Shown: positions 19,037 through 28,555, numbered from the stretch's first letter. The stretch is DNA of 64,000 nucleotides from Saprospiraceae bacterium (GCA_016712145.1 JADJRO010000003.1:682001-746000); one strand, 5' to 3'. The notes: a model not told the origin generated them from the letters alone. A program made the numbers and translations.

Positions 19037-20275
19037 TTAGTTGAATTGAAAAATAAATGGGAATATAAAAGTAACCAAACAGATCCACAAAATGTAAACT
19101 GGTATAAATAAAACGATGGAATATTCCACCCGCTGAATTTCAGCTTTTTTAAATACATGTCTCATGAGTTGAATCGTTATAAAAACCAGGTGAATCAACA
19201 TCAAGGTATTTGCGCCCAATACAGCCATGCGGTTTGGGGTAATTCCCCATTCTGAAATTCTATATAAAATGGCAGAAAGTGCAATTCCATTTACAATAAT
19301 GGTTACTAGTGACAATCCCAAAAGGATATAGCTTCCTAATTTGCCCGTGCGTTGTTTACCGGTTTCTGAAATTGAAAACAAGATAATTGCCATCACGCCT
19401 ATTAAGAGTGCATTAAAGATCAATAAAAACTCGCGGTCATTGTATGGATCTTTTCCTGAATAGAAAATAGCCACTAGATAAATAAGCAGCATGATGAATA
19501 CCAGCGGACTGAAAATCCCTGCAATGACAGGAGAAATTTTATTTACTAATTGGGGATTTGTTTGGGTTAAGTACGTACCAACGATAGGAGCAGCGGCAAT
19601 TCCGAAGATCCCAAAGTAATTAAAATAGAAATCCTCAATTTGAATTCCAATGACAGAGAATAAACCAATGGTAATGCCAGTAAGCATTCCGCCTGAAATT
19701 AAAATCAAGCCTGTTATGATGATTAAGTCCCCATTGTATCGAAGAAACTCAAGAATTTTGGATGTGTTTTTGAATTCCCCGTTTGCATAGGAAAATCCTA
19801 CGACGGCCCATAACAATAAAGGCAAGTGGATGCATGCTAAGATCAAGGTATCGCTTTTTTCAGCCGACGGCAATAAATTAATATACACAACACCAAAAAG
19901 GAAAATAAAACCGGCAAAGATTGTTCTTTTTATGGACAGTCCTCTGCTCCAGGCAAAGTAACAAGTTAATATTGGAAAGACTATAAATCCGATGTTTCTC
20001 TGATAAAACAACTCAGGATTTAAATCAAATAAGGACGGTATTTTAGCCAATGCACCTGCAACAAGTGAAGCAATCAATAAAAACAGGAGTTCATTTCGAT
20101 TGCCCCAGGATATGTCGGGTCGATCATAGTTAATTCGTTCATTCCAATAGGCAATCAATTTTTGATCCATCTGCTGAGGATTAAGCAATTTCAAGGCTGC
20201 TTTAAATTCAGATTTATTGTCGCGGTACATTTTTTCCAATTGTTTTGGATTGTCAATGTGTGATTGTATGTCCAT
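19037..20275 (-). CDS. DUF4153-type polytopic membrane protein
   Basis: 412 residues with a soluble N-terminal segment (about 1-65) and roughly eleven hydrophobic helices. The organisation resembles DUF4153 proteins of Bacteroidota, whose function is unknown. It is the last gene of a minus-strand operon: membrane protein 20594-21232, HTH regulator 20301-20597, then this gene after a 25-bp gap. Co-regulation by the HTH protein is therefore likely. No catalytic motif was recognised. Confidence 0.7.
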   Translation of the reverse strand: MDIQSHIDNPKQLEKMYRDNKSEFKAALKLLNPQQMDQKLIAYWNERINYDRPDISWGNRNELLFLLIASLVAGALAKIPSLFDLNPELFYQRNIGFIVFPILTCYFAWSRGLSIKRTIFAGFIFLFGVVYINLLPSAEKSDTLILACIHLPLLLWAVVGFSYANGEFKNTSKILEFLRYNGDLIIITGLILISGGMLTGITIGLFSVIGIQIEDFYFNYFGIFGIAAAPIVGTYLTQTNPQLVNKISPVIAGIFSPLVFIMLLIYLVAIFYSGKDPYNDREFLLIFNALLIGVMAIILFSISETGKQRTGKLGSYILLGLSLVTIIVNGIALSAILYRISEWGITPNRMAVLGANTLMLIHLVFITIQLMRHVFKKAEIQRVEYSIVLFIPVYILWICLVTFIFPFIFQFN

Positions 20276-20300
20276 GATGTTCTATTTTACGTTGATGAGT

Positions 20301-20597
20301 TTATTGTTTTTTTAAGAATTTTTCCAACAATTTTAAATGGGCATTAAATGCCTTTTTTCCTTCACTGGTGGTGCTGTAGCTGGTGTTCGGTTTTCGATCT
20401 ATAAATTGTTTTTTTACTTTTAGATAGCCTGCTTTTTCAAGAGCTGACAAATGGCTTGCGAGATTGCCGTCTGTTAGTTCAAGCAATTCTTTCAAGCTTT
20501 TAAATTCGACTTTATCGTTGACCATCAGTATGGACATGATCCCTAAACGGATTCGACTTTCAAATTCGCGATTCAGACCATAGATCAATTCTTTCAT
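20301..20597 (-). CDS. Winged-helix transcriptional regulator (HTH_34-like)
   Basis: 98-residue DNA-binding protein. It opens with LNREFESRIRLGIMSILMV, then a recognition region LKELLELTDGNLASHLSALEKAGYLKVKKQF, and a wing (RKPNTSYSTTSEGKKAF). This is the pattern of the MarR/HTH_34 family of dimeric repressors. The start ATG overlaps the stop of the upstream membrane-protein gene (ATGA), showing translational coupling. A 7-bp inverted repeat upstream of the operon is a plausible autoregulatory operator. The effector is unknown. Confidence 0.88.
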   Translation of the reverse strand: MKELIYGLNREFESRIRLGIMSILMVNDKVEFKSLKELLELTDGNLASHLSALEKAGYLKVKKQFIDRKPNTSYSTTSEGKKAFNAHLKLLEKFLKKQ

Positions 20598-21232
20598 CGT
20601 TCATAATTGTAATAAAAACGAATTCCGTATACGATATGCAAGACCCCAAATCCAATTGCCCAGCATAGCAATCCATAAGCTGGAACCAAGGCTGCAATCA
20701 ATCCAAGAAGAATTTCCAATAACCCCAGATAGCGAATTTCAGTTCGGGTAAAATGACTTGCATTTAATAGGGCCAGCCCATAGAAGATCAACATAGAAGA
20801 AAGTATCCATTCGATTCGTTGGTGAACGATGAGGATCAAGCAAAAAAAAGCTCCGGTTAAAAATGGGATTAATAAATTGATCAACAGACGTTTTGCAGTT
20901 GCATCCCAATGTTGCATTCCTTGTTTTTTGGCTAGCCGTTGGGTAAATAGATAGGTGCTTAGAATGGACAACATTAAAACCAACAGGGTGTCGATCATTA
21001 AAAAGACGGTTATGCTATAGGTAGATCCCTCTGAAGCGCTTGCAAATTGTTTAAAATAGCTGTTTAAATCTATGGATTGATTTAGAAGATACCAATAGCC
21101 AACAGCAGCACCAACAAGTGCGTACAATCCAATGCAGATACTGGAAAGTCCGCTGAGGGATAGGAAACGTGAAGAACGTTCCATGAGCTGTTTTATCTCA
21201 GAAAGCGTATTTAAATGGTCTTGTTCATTCAT
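20594..21232 (-). CDS. Polytopic membrane protein co-transcribed with the HTH regulator
   Basis: 212 residues, with an N-terminal cytoplasmic helix (EIKQLMERSSRFLSLSGLSS) and about six transmembrane helices. The family has no assigned function but is commonly found next to an HTH_34 regulator in Bacteroidota, as here, with a 4-base ATGA overlap. It is the first gene of the operon 21232-19037. A -7-like TACTTTTG and a palindrome lie immediately upstream. A role in sensing or in controlling the regulator is inference only. Confidence 0.7.
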   Translation of the reverse strand: MNEQDHLNTLSEIKQLMERSSRFLSLSGLSSICIGLYALVGAAVGYWYLLNQSIDLNSYFKQFASASEGSTYSITVFLMIDTLLVLMLSILSTYLFTQRLAKKQGMQHWDATAKRLLINLLIPFLTGAFFCLILIVHQRIEWILSSMLIFYGLALLNASHFTRTEIRYLGLLEILLGLIAALVPAYGLLCWAIGFGVLHIVYGIRFYYNYER

Positions 21233-21234
21233 TT

Positions 21235-21259
21235 CAAAAGTACTTTGTAATGCAAAGTA
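21235..21259 (-). promoter_or_regulatory. Candidate operator/promoter of the HTH operon
   Basis: A perfect inverted repeat TACTTTG-TAATG-CAAAGTA spans 21241-21259 (7-bp arms, 5-bp spacer), just upstream of the membrane-protein start at 21232. On the minus strand TACTTTTG (21235-21242) matches TAnnTTTG, although it lies very close to the ATG. A symmetric site overlapping a promoter in front of an operon that encodes its own winged-helix regulator suggests autorepression. Confidence 0.5.
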
Positions 21260-21443
21260 AACGCATTTAAAGCGTATTATTGTATATTCATTAAAAAAAT
21301 ACTATTGATGTTAGCATATTTCTACATTCTTAATGGAATTACAGTGTGTATTGAGTCCGAATTGCTTAAATGAAAAATCTCGTAGGTGGATATTTCTTGG
21401 ATTATGTATTTTTTTCTGTTAATTTGCTTTTATAAATGAATTC

Positions 21444-22718
21444 ATGAAAATTTTACTCCTCATTGGGATCAGCTTGGTCGCTTGTATTTATTGGTTTTAT
21501 GGCAGAAAATCTTTTCGAACGATTGAAAAGGATATTTCCTATGGACCTTTTACAATCCGCGCTACGGCAAACACAGGCCGCGAGCTCAATATGAATTATG
21601 GGATGGTTGATCGAACCCAGGTAGCCTATTCCATTTTATACCAAAACAAAGCCATTGAATTTCCGGGCGGTTTACAAAGCAATACCGGCTTGCCCTTTTT
21701 ATGGAATGTCTATGCTTTAGAAGGTGCCAAGCAAGCCAGCTTGATAGCAGGCAGTCAAAATCTCTATTTAATTTATATCAACGAGGGTACTCCGGTAGTT
21801 GAACCCTTATTAAAACAATCCCACGATTTTGCTTCGTTGCAATTTTTAGATAGCAATCAGGGTCAGCCTGGTCTTTATGAAGAAGTATTTTCTAAAAGCG
21901 ACACCACCAATCTGGAGCAATTGAATCGTCTGGTAGGTGGCCGTTTTTTAATGATTGGTGAACAAACGATTCTTGATATTCAAACTTTTGAGAAATGGAA
22001 TTTTCATGTTAGCAATGAACCCATTGAAAATTATTCATTTCCGGTTCCACACGGTGCATTGGCTTTTGCACCCGATCAAAAAAGCATTGTCTTTCTGGCA
22101 GAATTTCAATCCTGGAATACTCAGGATGAAGATTTGCCTGAATCTGAAAATGCCCTGGTGGTCTATAATTATTTAAAGGATACGGGCTATGCTGTTAAAT
22201 TTGATAATACAGCGACCCGCTTAATCAACATCAAGGAAGCAAACCTTCAATGGTTCAATCGATTTTTTGAATGGCGCCAAGCGCAAGAGGGCTATCATCT
22301 GGAATTGATCCAAAATCAAAAGCCTCCCAATTGGACCGGTCGATTTGATTCGACGGATGCTTATTATACCTTGTATCCGGTGAAGCCATCCATGTTGCCT
22401 GTTTTTTTAGATTTTGTTTTAAATCAATTGGGATGGACGAAAGCGAACATCGTCCGGGATGAAACCCATGAATACACAGGTCATTGTTTAGATCTTGAGT
22501 TTGAAAATACCAAATTGGATATTCGTTTTAAGGAAGACGAACAAAGCTTGACATTCAGCAAGAATTTATATGTAGAAAATTCAACTAAATATGGATTGCT
22601 TGTAAAAAAAATTGCCGATACGTTTGATGTTGAATTGCAATCCGGAAAATACCAGGATCATTTTGGACAGATCCTCAGTGAAACCAAGAAGATTCGGGGG
22701 GTGTATAAAGATAAATAG
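21444..22718 (+). CDS. Membrane-anchored or lipoprotein of unknown function
   Basis: 424 residues. The N-terminal hydrophobic stretch MKILLLIGISLVACIYWFYG contains LVAC, which may be a lipobox (Cys14) or simply part of a transmembrane anchor. The rest is soluble and has no recognised domain. Residues about 60-270 show the regular beta-strand pattern of a propeller-like fold. It stands alone between the HTH operon (divergent) and an SRPBCC gene (convergent). The codon pattern matches neighbouring genes. No function can be assigned. Confidence 0.6.
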   Translation: MKILLLIGISLVACIYWFYGRKSFRTIEKDISYGPFTIRATANTGRELNMNYGMVDRTQVAYSILYQNKAIEFPGGLQSNTGLPFLWNVYALEGAKQASLIAGSQNLYLIYINEGTPVVEPLLKQSHDFASLQFLDSNQGQPGLYEEVFSKSDTTNLEQLNRLVGGRFLMIGEQTILDIQTFEKWNFHVSNEPIENYSFPVPHGALAFAPDQKSIVFLAEFQSWNTQDEDLPESENALVVYNYLKDTGYAVKFDNTATRLINIKEANLQWFNRFFEWRQAQEGYHLELIQNQKPPNWTGRFDSTDAYYTLYPVKPSMLPVFLDFVLNQLGWTKANIVRDETHEYTGHCLDLEFENTKLDIRFKEDEQSLTFSKNLYVENSTKYGLLVKKIADTFDVELQSGKYQDHFGQILSETKKIRGVYKDK

Positions 22719-22807
22719 AAAACGTCACAATTGTTTTAATCAGTGTAGCTGTAAAATTGAGCTGGCTGAATAATCAACTCAATAGCTGGTTCATTCGTAT
22801 TGACAAA

Positions 22808-23338
22808 TTAGTTTTCGAGGATATTTTTCAAATTAGTCAAACTGCTGTCCATGTCCTTGGGAAGCATTTTTTCTAACATGGGGATCATGATGTTTATTGG
22901 ATAGTTTAATGTACCTGCATTGCTCCAGGATACTTTGGTTTGATTGTCACTGATAGATTCTAAGTCCATTATAATATAGGAAGAAGTTTTCATAGGTTTT
23001 ATAAAACGAATTTCCGCCTCCATTTTTTTTCCTTCTATTAGATTTATAATTTCCTTTTCACCCTGACCGGCATCTTTGTTTCCGCTCCAGGAATAAATAA
23101 ATCCAACCGTCCCATCTGTGCCTTTATATTCTCTAATTCGGTCTGGTCCCGCCATAGCACTTTTGTTGAAATGGTCCTGGTTTTTAAGCAGCTTGATGTA
23201 GTCAAATACTTTTTGACGTGGCGCATTGATTATGGTTTCACATTTTACATAATGTTCTTTTTTCATGAAAAGTGCCAGGATTAAAAGCAATGCTATAATG
23301 CCTGCAATAACCATCAGAATTATAAGTATAATTTTCAT
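22808..23338 (-). CDS. SRPBCC (START/Bet v1-like) ligand-binding protein
   Basis: 176 residues with an N-terminal transmembrane helix (about 3-25), then a helix-grip domain opening with EHYVKCETIINAPRQKVFDYI, the typical polyketide cyclase/START opening. YSWSGN and a C-terminal helix ending LKNILEN complete the fold. It probably binds a hydrophobic ligand at the membrane. The partner gene is unknown. Neighbours are unrelated and separated by about 80 bp or more. Confidence 0.82.
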   Translation of the reverse strand: MKIILIILMVIAGIIALLLILALFMKKEHYVKCETIINAPRQKVFDYIKLLKNQDHFNKSAMAGPDRIREYKGTDGTVGFIYSWSGNKDAGQGEKEIINLIEGKKMEAEIRFIKPMKTSSYIIMDLESISDNQTKVSWSNAGTLNYPINIMIPMLEKMLPKDMDSSLTNLKNILEN

Positions 23339-23419
23339 TTCTATAATTTAAACTGTTGAATTGTAAAGGTAATAAACCGAAATAAAATTTACCTTATTAA
23401 TAAATTATAGATAGATTTC

Positions 23420-23782
23420 TTATCTGGATTCAATTCTTCTAGAGGTGACCACTATGTCAAAACAATAGCCATCTTCTGAATATTCACCATATTGTAATGT
23501 TTTATTGTCAGATAATTTGACAGTTAAATTAAACGCATTTTCACCTCCACCTCTATATTTTAAACAAACATCGTTTCCGTTTTTAATATTATAGAACTTG
23601 ATGGTATCGTTTTGATAGGCTGTCAAATATCCCGAAGGAATGTTTTGGCCACTTTCATTTTTTACATAGACACATACGTTTTTTGTCAAAAAACAAAAGC
23701 AACGGCAGTAATCATAATTAAGTATTGTCAAGAAGGTGATAGCAGATAAAACAATTCCTATATTTATTTTTTTACTCAACAT
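23420..23782 (-). CDS. Small secreted or membrane-anchored protein, unknown
   Basis: 120 residues with an N-terminal hydrophobic segment (about 9-24) followed by a cysteine-rich stretch DYCRCFCFLTKNVCVY. Six cysteines lie in this region and downstream (DVCLKY, GYCFDIV). The remainder resembles a small beta-rich domain. No family was recognised. It may be a periplasmic disulfide-bonded protein. It stands alone. Confidence 0.45.
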   Translation of the reverse strand: MLSKKINIGIVLSAITFLTILNYDYCRCFCFLTKNVCVYVKNESGQNIPSGYLTAYQNDTIKFYNIKNGNDVCLKYRGGGENAFNLTVKLSDNKTLQYGEYSEDGYCFDIVVTSRRIESR

Positions 23783-24015
23783 AAGTTGTACTAATTATTT
23801 TTAATCATTTTATTAACAATCATGGATGAAATTATAAATGAAACTCCAAGTCCTTTAATAAAAAATTTTAACACCTGAAGGGGTTTCAAAGAAATGTCTT
23901 GTCAATAAAGTTAAGCTCATGCAGAGGGTCCCAATTGAAAGTAACTAAATTGGTGTTATTTTCATCTTATTGTTATTGATTTAGACTTTAAATTAATTTT
24001 CCTTTTTTTATTTGT

Positions 24016-25032
24016 CTAAGACATAAGCCATGATGCATATAATAAAATAATTACCCAATGGTAGAGCGTATCAATTATAAATGCAGGAATCCATCGTGCC
24101 AGAGTGCTTATCCAAGTATGACCAAATGCATTCTTTAATGCAAAAAAGTAATAAACTGCATTAATCACAGGAATTGATAAAAAGATTGCTTGCGATGCAT
24201 GTGAATATACCATAATCAATCCCAAAATCCATATCCATATTGATTGGAAAAGTGGAATCCAGGTATTTAAATGCATGGTAAAAATCATTGAATCATAGTA
24301 TAATAATTTTTTTCTATAAAGAATAGGGTACAATAAAAATGCATTGAGTGGAAGCAACACAACAAATAGGATGTTATTTGCTGCTGTCATCTTTTTTGTG
24401 TAGGCAGACAAACTTAATTGACTATTGATTTGTGCTCTATAAGCTTTTACCAATTGAACGTAAAAAAAATTGTAAGGATAATTTTGTTCTTTTAACCAAT
24501 TTTTAATTTCTGCATCCTGAATGTTTTTTAAAACCCGCTGGTTGCTTACAGGTACAGAATGTAGCATAGGCCAAAATCCGCTTGTAATAATATTAATTGA
24601 TGTACTTGTTGAATCAGACAGTGCATCAAAACGTTGACTCATTGTTTTGTTTACTTCAGCTAGTATATCAGTATAGTGTGTATACCGATCAATTAATAGC
24701 CAAAAACTAAACATAAAAAATGCTGTACACCAGATATACATTCTGACTGGTGGGGAATATCGATTGCGTTTATCTTCAATAAAATCTTTGGTAATTTTTC
24801 CTGGGTGTAGAAACAAAGTCTTTATGGTCGACCAGGTTTTATTGTCAAGATGAAAAATGCCTTCCACCAATTCATAGAGGTAATGAAAAAATGGCCTTCT
24901 GGGACTGTGATTTTCCTGACCACAATTAGGACAGTATTTCATATGCTGCAGGTCAATCCTAAAATCGTAATTGCAATTTTTGCAATGCTCAGTGCGTATT
25001 TTATTTGGAGGCAAGCTTTTATTCAACTTCAT
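24016..25032 (-). CDS. DUF3667 zinc-ribbon membrane protein
   Basis: 338 residues when started at ATG 25032 (MKLNKSLPPNKIRTEHC). A longer reading from 25155 only adds a non-conserved leader. Two CxxC pairs (CKNCNYDF and CPNCGQ) form a zinc ribbon, followed by HLDNKTWSTIKTLFLHPGKITKDFIEDKRNRYSPPVRMYIW, the DUF3667 hallmark (residues quoted in parts). About four C-terminal transmembrane helices end the protein. The family is widespread in Bacteroidota with unknown function. No operon partner was found. Confidence 0.8.
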   Translation of the reverse strand: MKLNKSLPPNKIRTEHCKNCNYDFRIDLQHMKYCPNCGQENHSPRRPFFHYLYELVEGIFHLDNKTWSTIKTLFLHPGKITKDFIEDKRNRYSPPVRMYIWCTAFFMFSFWLLIDRYTHYTDILAEVNKTMSQRFDALSDSTSTSINIITSGFWPMLHSVPVSNQRVLKNIQDAEIKNWLKEQNYPYNFFYVQLVKAYRAQINSQLSLSAYTKKMTAANNILFVVLLPLNAFLLYPILYRKKLLYYDSMIFTMHLNTWIPLFQSIWIWILGLIMVYSHASQAIFLSIPVINAVYYFFALKNAFGHTWISTLARWIPAFIIDTLYHWVIILLYASWLMS

Positions 25033-25335
25033 TTTCCAATAGATGAGACTTAAGGGAAGTTTTCCTGTTACCGTTTGACATACAAACAATTCAACCTTCC
25101 GTCCAAAGTTAAAATTAAAACAATATAATTCCTTATTAAAATAACTACCTGACAAAACGTGGCTTTATTGCTCTTGTCAACTTCAATTTGGCCACTTTTA
25201 TCCTATCTTTAACTTATGATTTACCTGGTCTTAATTTATTTAACAGCCATGGATCGTTTTGGAAAATTGCAGGATTGTAACATAGATTCACCTCATATTG
25301 TCCCCCTCTTGTTCCCATACTGACCCGGGGTTGTT

Positions 25336-25349
25336 CCCATTATAATGGG
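25336..25349. repeat. 14-bp perfect palindrome
   Basis: CCCATTATAATGGG is self-complementary. It lies in a segment with GTTCCCAT-type repeats (25311-25350). It could bind a dimeric regulator or be a remnant of a mobile element end. Confidence 0.35.
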
Positions 25350-25586
25350 TAAAATATAGGCTTTAAATGGGGTCAGAATTTATATATATTCTACTCTGAG
25401 CAATTTCAACATAACTTCAATTTGGGAGTATTTTGGGAGAATCTATTCTCCATCCATTAATGAACATGCGGTTATAGGTTAAATGCCAAAGTCTAAAGGA
25501 TAATTATCAGATATTAAGACCAAAGAATTAAAATAAAAAATCAGCTTCAAATAGCTTAACAGCTAGCTTCCAAACCCACCGACGTT

Positions 25587-25910
25587 CAGCCCCCTAGACC
25601 CTCAGACCTCCAGCCCCCCAGACCTCCAGACCCTCAGACCTCCACCCCCCAGACCCTCAGACCTCTAGTCCTCCAGACCTCTAGTCCACCAGACCCTCAG
25701 ACCTCCAGACCCCCCAGACCCTCAGACCCTCAGACCTCCAGTCCTCCAGACCTCTAGTCCTCCAGACCTCTAGTCCACCAGACCCTCAGACCTCCAGACC
25801 CACCAGACCCTCAGACCCCCAGACCCTCAGACCTCCAGTCCTCCAGACCTCCAGACCTCTAGTCCCCCAGACCCTCAGACCTCCAGCCCCCCAGCCCCCC
25901 AGACCTCCCC
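25587..25910. repeat. C/T-rich minisatellite array (CAGACC/CTCC units)
   Basis: About 324 bp of degenerate tandem units built from CAGACC, CTCAGACC and TCCAG. The plus strand is strongly C-rich, so the minus strand is G-rich with runs of four to six G (complement of 25884-25917). A 54-bp segment is duplicated exactly (25658-25711 and 25747-25800, 89 bp apart), showing expansion by higher-order unit duplication. It is not coding: no frame stays plausible, and unit lengths vary. Confidence 0.85.
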
Positions 25911-26102
25911 AATCCTAACGTTCTTTTATTAATATATCAAAATAATCTAAATATAATTTATTTTCACAAATTTCAGGCGAACAGGGAGATTTTAGGATGA
26001 TATTTCACATTTTATTGTTAAGAATACATGATTGGATGATAAAAGCTCAAAATATTTAAATAATTTTGGGCATCCATTTATTCTAATCTAAAAATTAAGC
26101 TC

Positions 26103-28295
26103 ATGCCTACCAACCGCAGTACCGCCCTCAGTTTGTTTTTATCAAGACCCAAAACCCCGAAAGAACGGGATAACGCTAAAATCTCCAGTTACTATGGGGA
26201 AAATGTGTTTACCGACAATAAGTTAAGAAGCTATTTGTCTAACGATGCGTATAAAGCCTATACCCAGACCATCAACAACGGACAAAAAATCTCCCGGGAA
26301 TTGGCGGATCAGATTGCAGCGGCTTTGAAAGCCTGGGCTATGGAACAAGGCACCACCCATTACAGTCACTGGTTTCAACCATTGACGGGAAGTACGGCAG
26401 AAAAACACGATTCTTTTTTTACCTTGAGCGGTTCAGGTTCGGCGCTTGAAAAATTTGACGGCGATGCTTTAGTTCAACAAGAACCGGATGCGTCTTCATT
26501 TCCAAGCGGCGGTTTACGGGCAACTTTTGAAGCCAGAGGTTATACAGCATGGGATCCCATGTCGCCTGCATTTATTATGGATATCGCAGGCTCGAAAACA
26601 CTTTGCATTCCCACAGTATTTATTTCCTATACCGGAGAAGCCCTCGATCACAAAGCACCCCTATTGCGTTCCGTCGAAGCATTGGATAAAGCAGCAACGG
26701 GTGTAGCGCGTTATTTTGATCGCTTTGTCAATAAGGTAACGGCCACCCTGGGTTGGGAACAAGAATATTTTGTAATCGATAAAGCCATGTATTATGCGCG
26801 TCCGGATTTAATGTCCAGCGGACGCACCGTCTTTGGTCGTGGACCTGCCAAAGGCCAACAATTGGAAGACCATTATTTTGGTACTATTCCAGAGCGAGTG
26901 TATGCGTTTATGGTAGATCTCGAACGGGAATGTCATAAATTGGGAATACCGCTTCGTACCCGCCACAACGAAGTAGCACCAAGCCAGTTTGAATGTGCAC
27001 CGATGTTTGAAGTGGCAAACATTGCAGTAGATCACAATCAACTTTTGATGGACTTAATGGATCGGGTAGCACGAAGACACAATTTGATTGTATTGCTTCA
27101 TGAAAAACCCTTCGCAGGCATCAATGGATCTGGAAAACACAACAACTGGTCTATGAGTACCGATACCGGTACCAATCTCTTGGGTCCGGGTAAAACGCCT
27201 CGCAACAATTTACAATTCCTTACCTTTTTTATAAATACTATCAAAGCGGTGCACGATCATGCGGATCTCTTACGTGCAAGCATTGCAGCAGAAAGCAATG
27301 ACTATCGCTTAGGAGCAAACGAAGCGCCACCTGCCATCATCTCGGTCTTTATTGGCGATTACCTCACCAAAGTCTTAGAGGCGATTGAAATGCGCGTAGA
27401 CAATGATTTGAAAGAGGAAGAAGAGAATGAATTGAAACTCGATATTCATAAAATGATTCCGGATGTCATGATGGACAATACGGATCGTAACAGAACTTCC
27501 CCCTTTGCATTTACAGGAAATAAATTTGAATTCCGGGCTGTAGGTTCCACTGCAAATTGTGCAGATCCGATGATGATCCTCAATATGATTGTAGCCAATC
27601 AGTTGAATGAATTTAAAGAGCGCGTTGACAAACACATTGCAGATGGCGAGAAAAAAGATTCAGCCATCCTCAAAGAACTTCGCGAATGTATAAAAACCTC
27701 CAAAAACATTTTATTTGAAGGAGATAATTACAGCGAAGCCTGGGCCAATGAAGCTGCAAAACGCGGCTTGCCCAACATCAAAACCACGCCAACTGCTTTG
27801 GATGCTTTCACAACAGCCAAAGCCAATAAGATCTTTAAGGATATGAAAATCCTCAATGACAAAGAGCAAGAAGCGCGTCATGAAATCTACCTTGAAAAAT
27901 ACATCAAAAAAGTAGAAATCGAATCCAGCTTAATTGAAGAATTGGCACTAAACCAAATTTTACCGGCTTGCATTCGCTATCAAACCGAGTTGTTGTTAAA
28001 CATCAAAGCAAATAAAGATGCCGGATTATCCAAAGGAGCTTGCATAACCCAAGAAACCTTGGCAGAAAGTATTTCCGGACACATCAATGCAGCCTATGAC
28101 GGAATTGAAAAAATGCGTGTTCAACGAGAAAAAGCCGAACACCAAAATTCAACCCGCTCCAAAGCCATTTATTTCTGCGATCATGTCAAACCAATCTTCC
28201 TTGAAATTCGCGATCACGTTGATCAACTGGAATTAATTGTAGAAGATTCTTATTGGCCATTGCCAAAATACAGAGAGATACTTTTTAATAGATAA
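26103..28295 (+). CDS. glnN: Glutamine synthetase type III
   Basis: ATP-dependent glutamine synthetase of 730 residues, the length of the GSIII (GlnN) family rather than the about 450-470 of GSI. It contains the GSIII N-terminal domain (HYSHWFQPLTGSTAEKHDSF), the catalytic core with NEVAPSQFECAPMFE, and the ATP/glutamate site KPFAGINGSGKHNNWSM (His of HNNW binds the substrate). The Arg patch NRTSPFAFTGNKFEFRAVGS is also present. GSIII is the main ammonium-assimilating enzyme in many Bacteroidota. It is followed by a strong terminator, so it is probably monocistronic. Regulation by nitrogen is expected but no site was recognised. Confidence 0.97.
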   Translation: MPTNRSTALSLFLSRPKTPKERDNAKISSYYGENVFTDNKLRSYLSNDAYKAYTQTINNGQKISRELADQIAAALKAWAMEQGTTHYSHWFQPLTGSTAEKHDSFFTLSGSGSALEKFDGDALVQQEPDASSFPSGGLRATFEARGYTAWDPMSPAFIMDIAGSKTLCIPTVFISYTGEALDHKAPLLRSVEALDKAATGVARYFDRFVNKVTATLGWEQEYFVIDKAMYYARPDLMSSGRTVFGRGPAKGQQLEDHYFGTIPERVYAFMVDLERECHKLGIPLRTRHNEVAPSQFECAPMFEVANIAVDHNQLLMDLMDRVARRHNLIVLLHEKPFAGINGSGKHNNWSMSTDTGTNLLGPGKTPRNNLQFLTFFINTIKAVHDHADLLRASIAAESNDYRLGANEAPPAIISVFIGDYLTKVLEAIEMRVDNDLKEEEENELKLDIHKMIPDVMMDNTDRNRTSPFAFTGNKFEFRAVGSTANCADPMMILNMIVANQLNEFKERVDKHIADGEKKDSAILKELRECIKTSKNILFEGDNYSEAWANEAAKRGLPNIKTTPTALDAFTTAKANKIFKDMKILNDKEQEARHEIYLEKYIKKVEIESSLIEELALNQILPACIRYQTELLLNIKANKDAGLSKGACITQETLAESISGHINAAYDGIEKMRVQREKAEHQNSTRSKAIYFCDHVKPIFLEIRDHVDQLELIVEDSYWPLPKYREILFNR

Positions 28296-28306
28296 ATCAT
28301 TTCACA

Positions 28307-28346
28307 CAAAAAAAATCCCGGACTAAAACCTGGGATTTTTTTTTTT
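28307..28346 (+). terminator. Rho-independent terminator of glnN
   Basis: AAAAATCCC at about 28309-28318 pairs with GGGATTTTT (28332-28340), separated by a loop of about 12 bases, and is followed by a long T-run (to 28346). It lies 12-50 bp after the glnN stop. Confidence 0.85.
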
Positions 28347-28401
28347 GAATAATGCATCCTTTATAAACGATCCATTTCATTCGAGATAAAATCCACCTCA
28401 T

Positions 28402-28555
28402 CCCCAAATCAAGGGTTTGAAACCCTTGATTTTCGAATGCTCCAATCGAAGAAACAAAGCAAAAGCACTCCCAAGCTCCTACTAAAAATCAACCCCCTCC
28501 CCAAATCAAGGGTTTCAACCCTTGATTTTTCGAATACCCCAATCGAAGAAACAAA
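28402..28555. repeat. Two copies of a 57-bp repeat with palindromic cores
   Basis: Copies at 28402-28458 and 28499-28555 (97 bp apart) are nearly identical. Each begins CCCCAAATCAAGGGTTT and ends AATCGAAGAAACAAA, with a central inverted repeat: 28406-28432 (AATCAAGGGTTT arms) and 28503-28528 (AATCAAGGGTT arms). This resembles REP-type intergenic palindromes. An open frame of 102 codons across it is a chance product of the repeat. Confidence 0.75.

Larger units (their letters stand above)
25156..26102. other. Long gene-free region upstream of glnN
   Basis: About 950 bp with no plausible gene. It holds a perfect 14-bp palindrome (CCCATTATAATGGG, 25336-25349) and the C-rich minisatellite at 25587-25910 listed separately. 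Between 25911 and 26102 it is AT-rich and presumably carries the glnN promoter, but no clear -7 element was found. Confidence 0.6.

Noticed and set aside
25360..25390. Remnant of a REP-associated transposase flank (GGGGTCAGAA)
   Set aside because: Only ten bases resemble it; no transposase fragment lies nearby.
25587..25910. CRISPR array
   Set aside because: Repeats are degenerate with irregular spacing and no unique spacers, and no cas genes are nearby.
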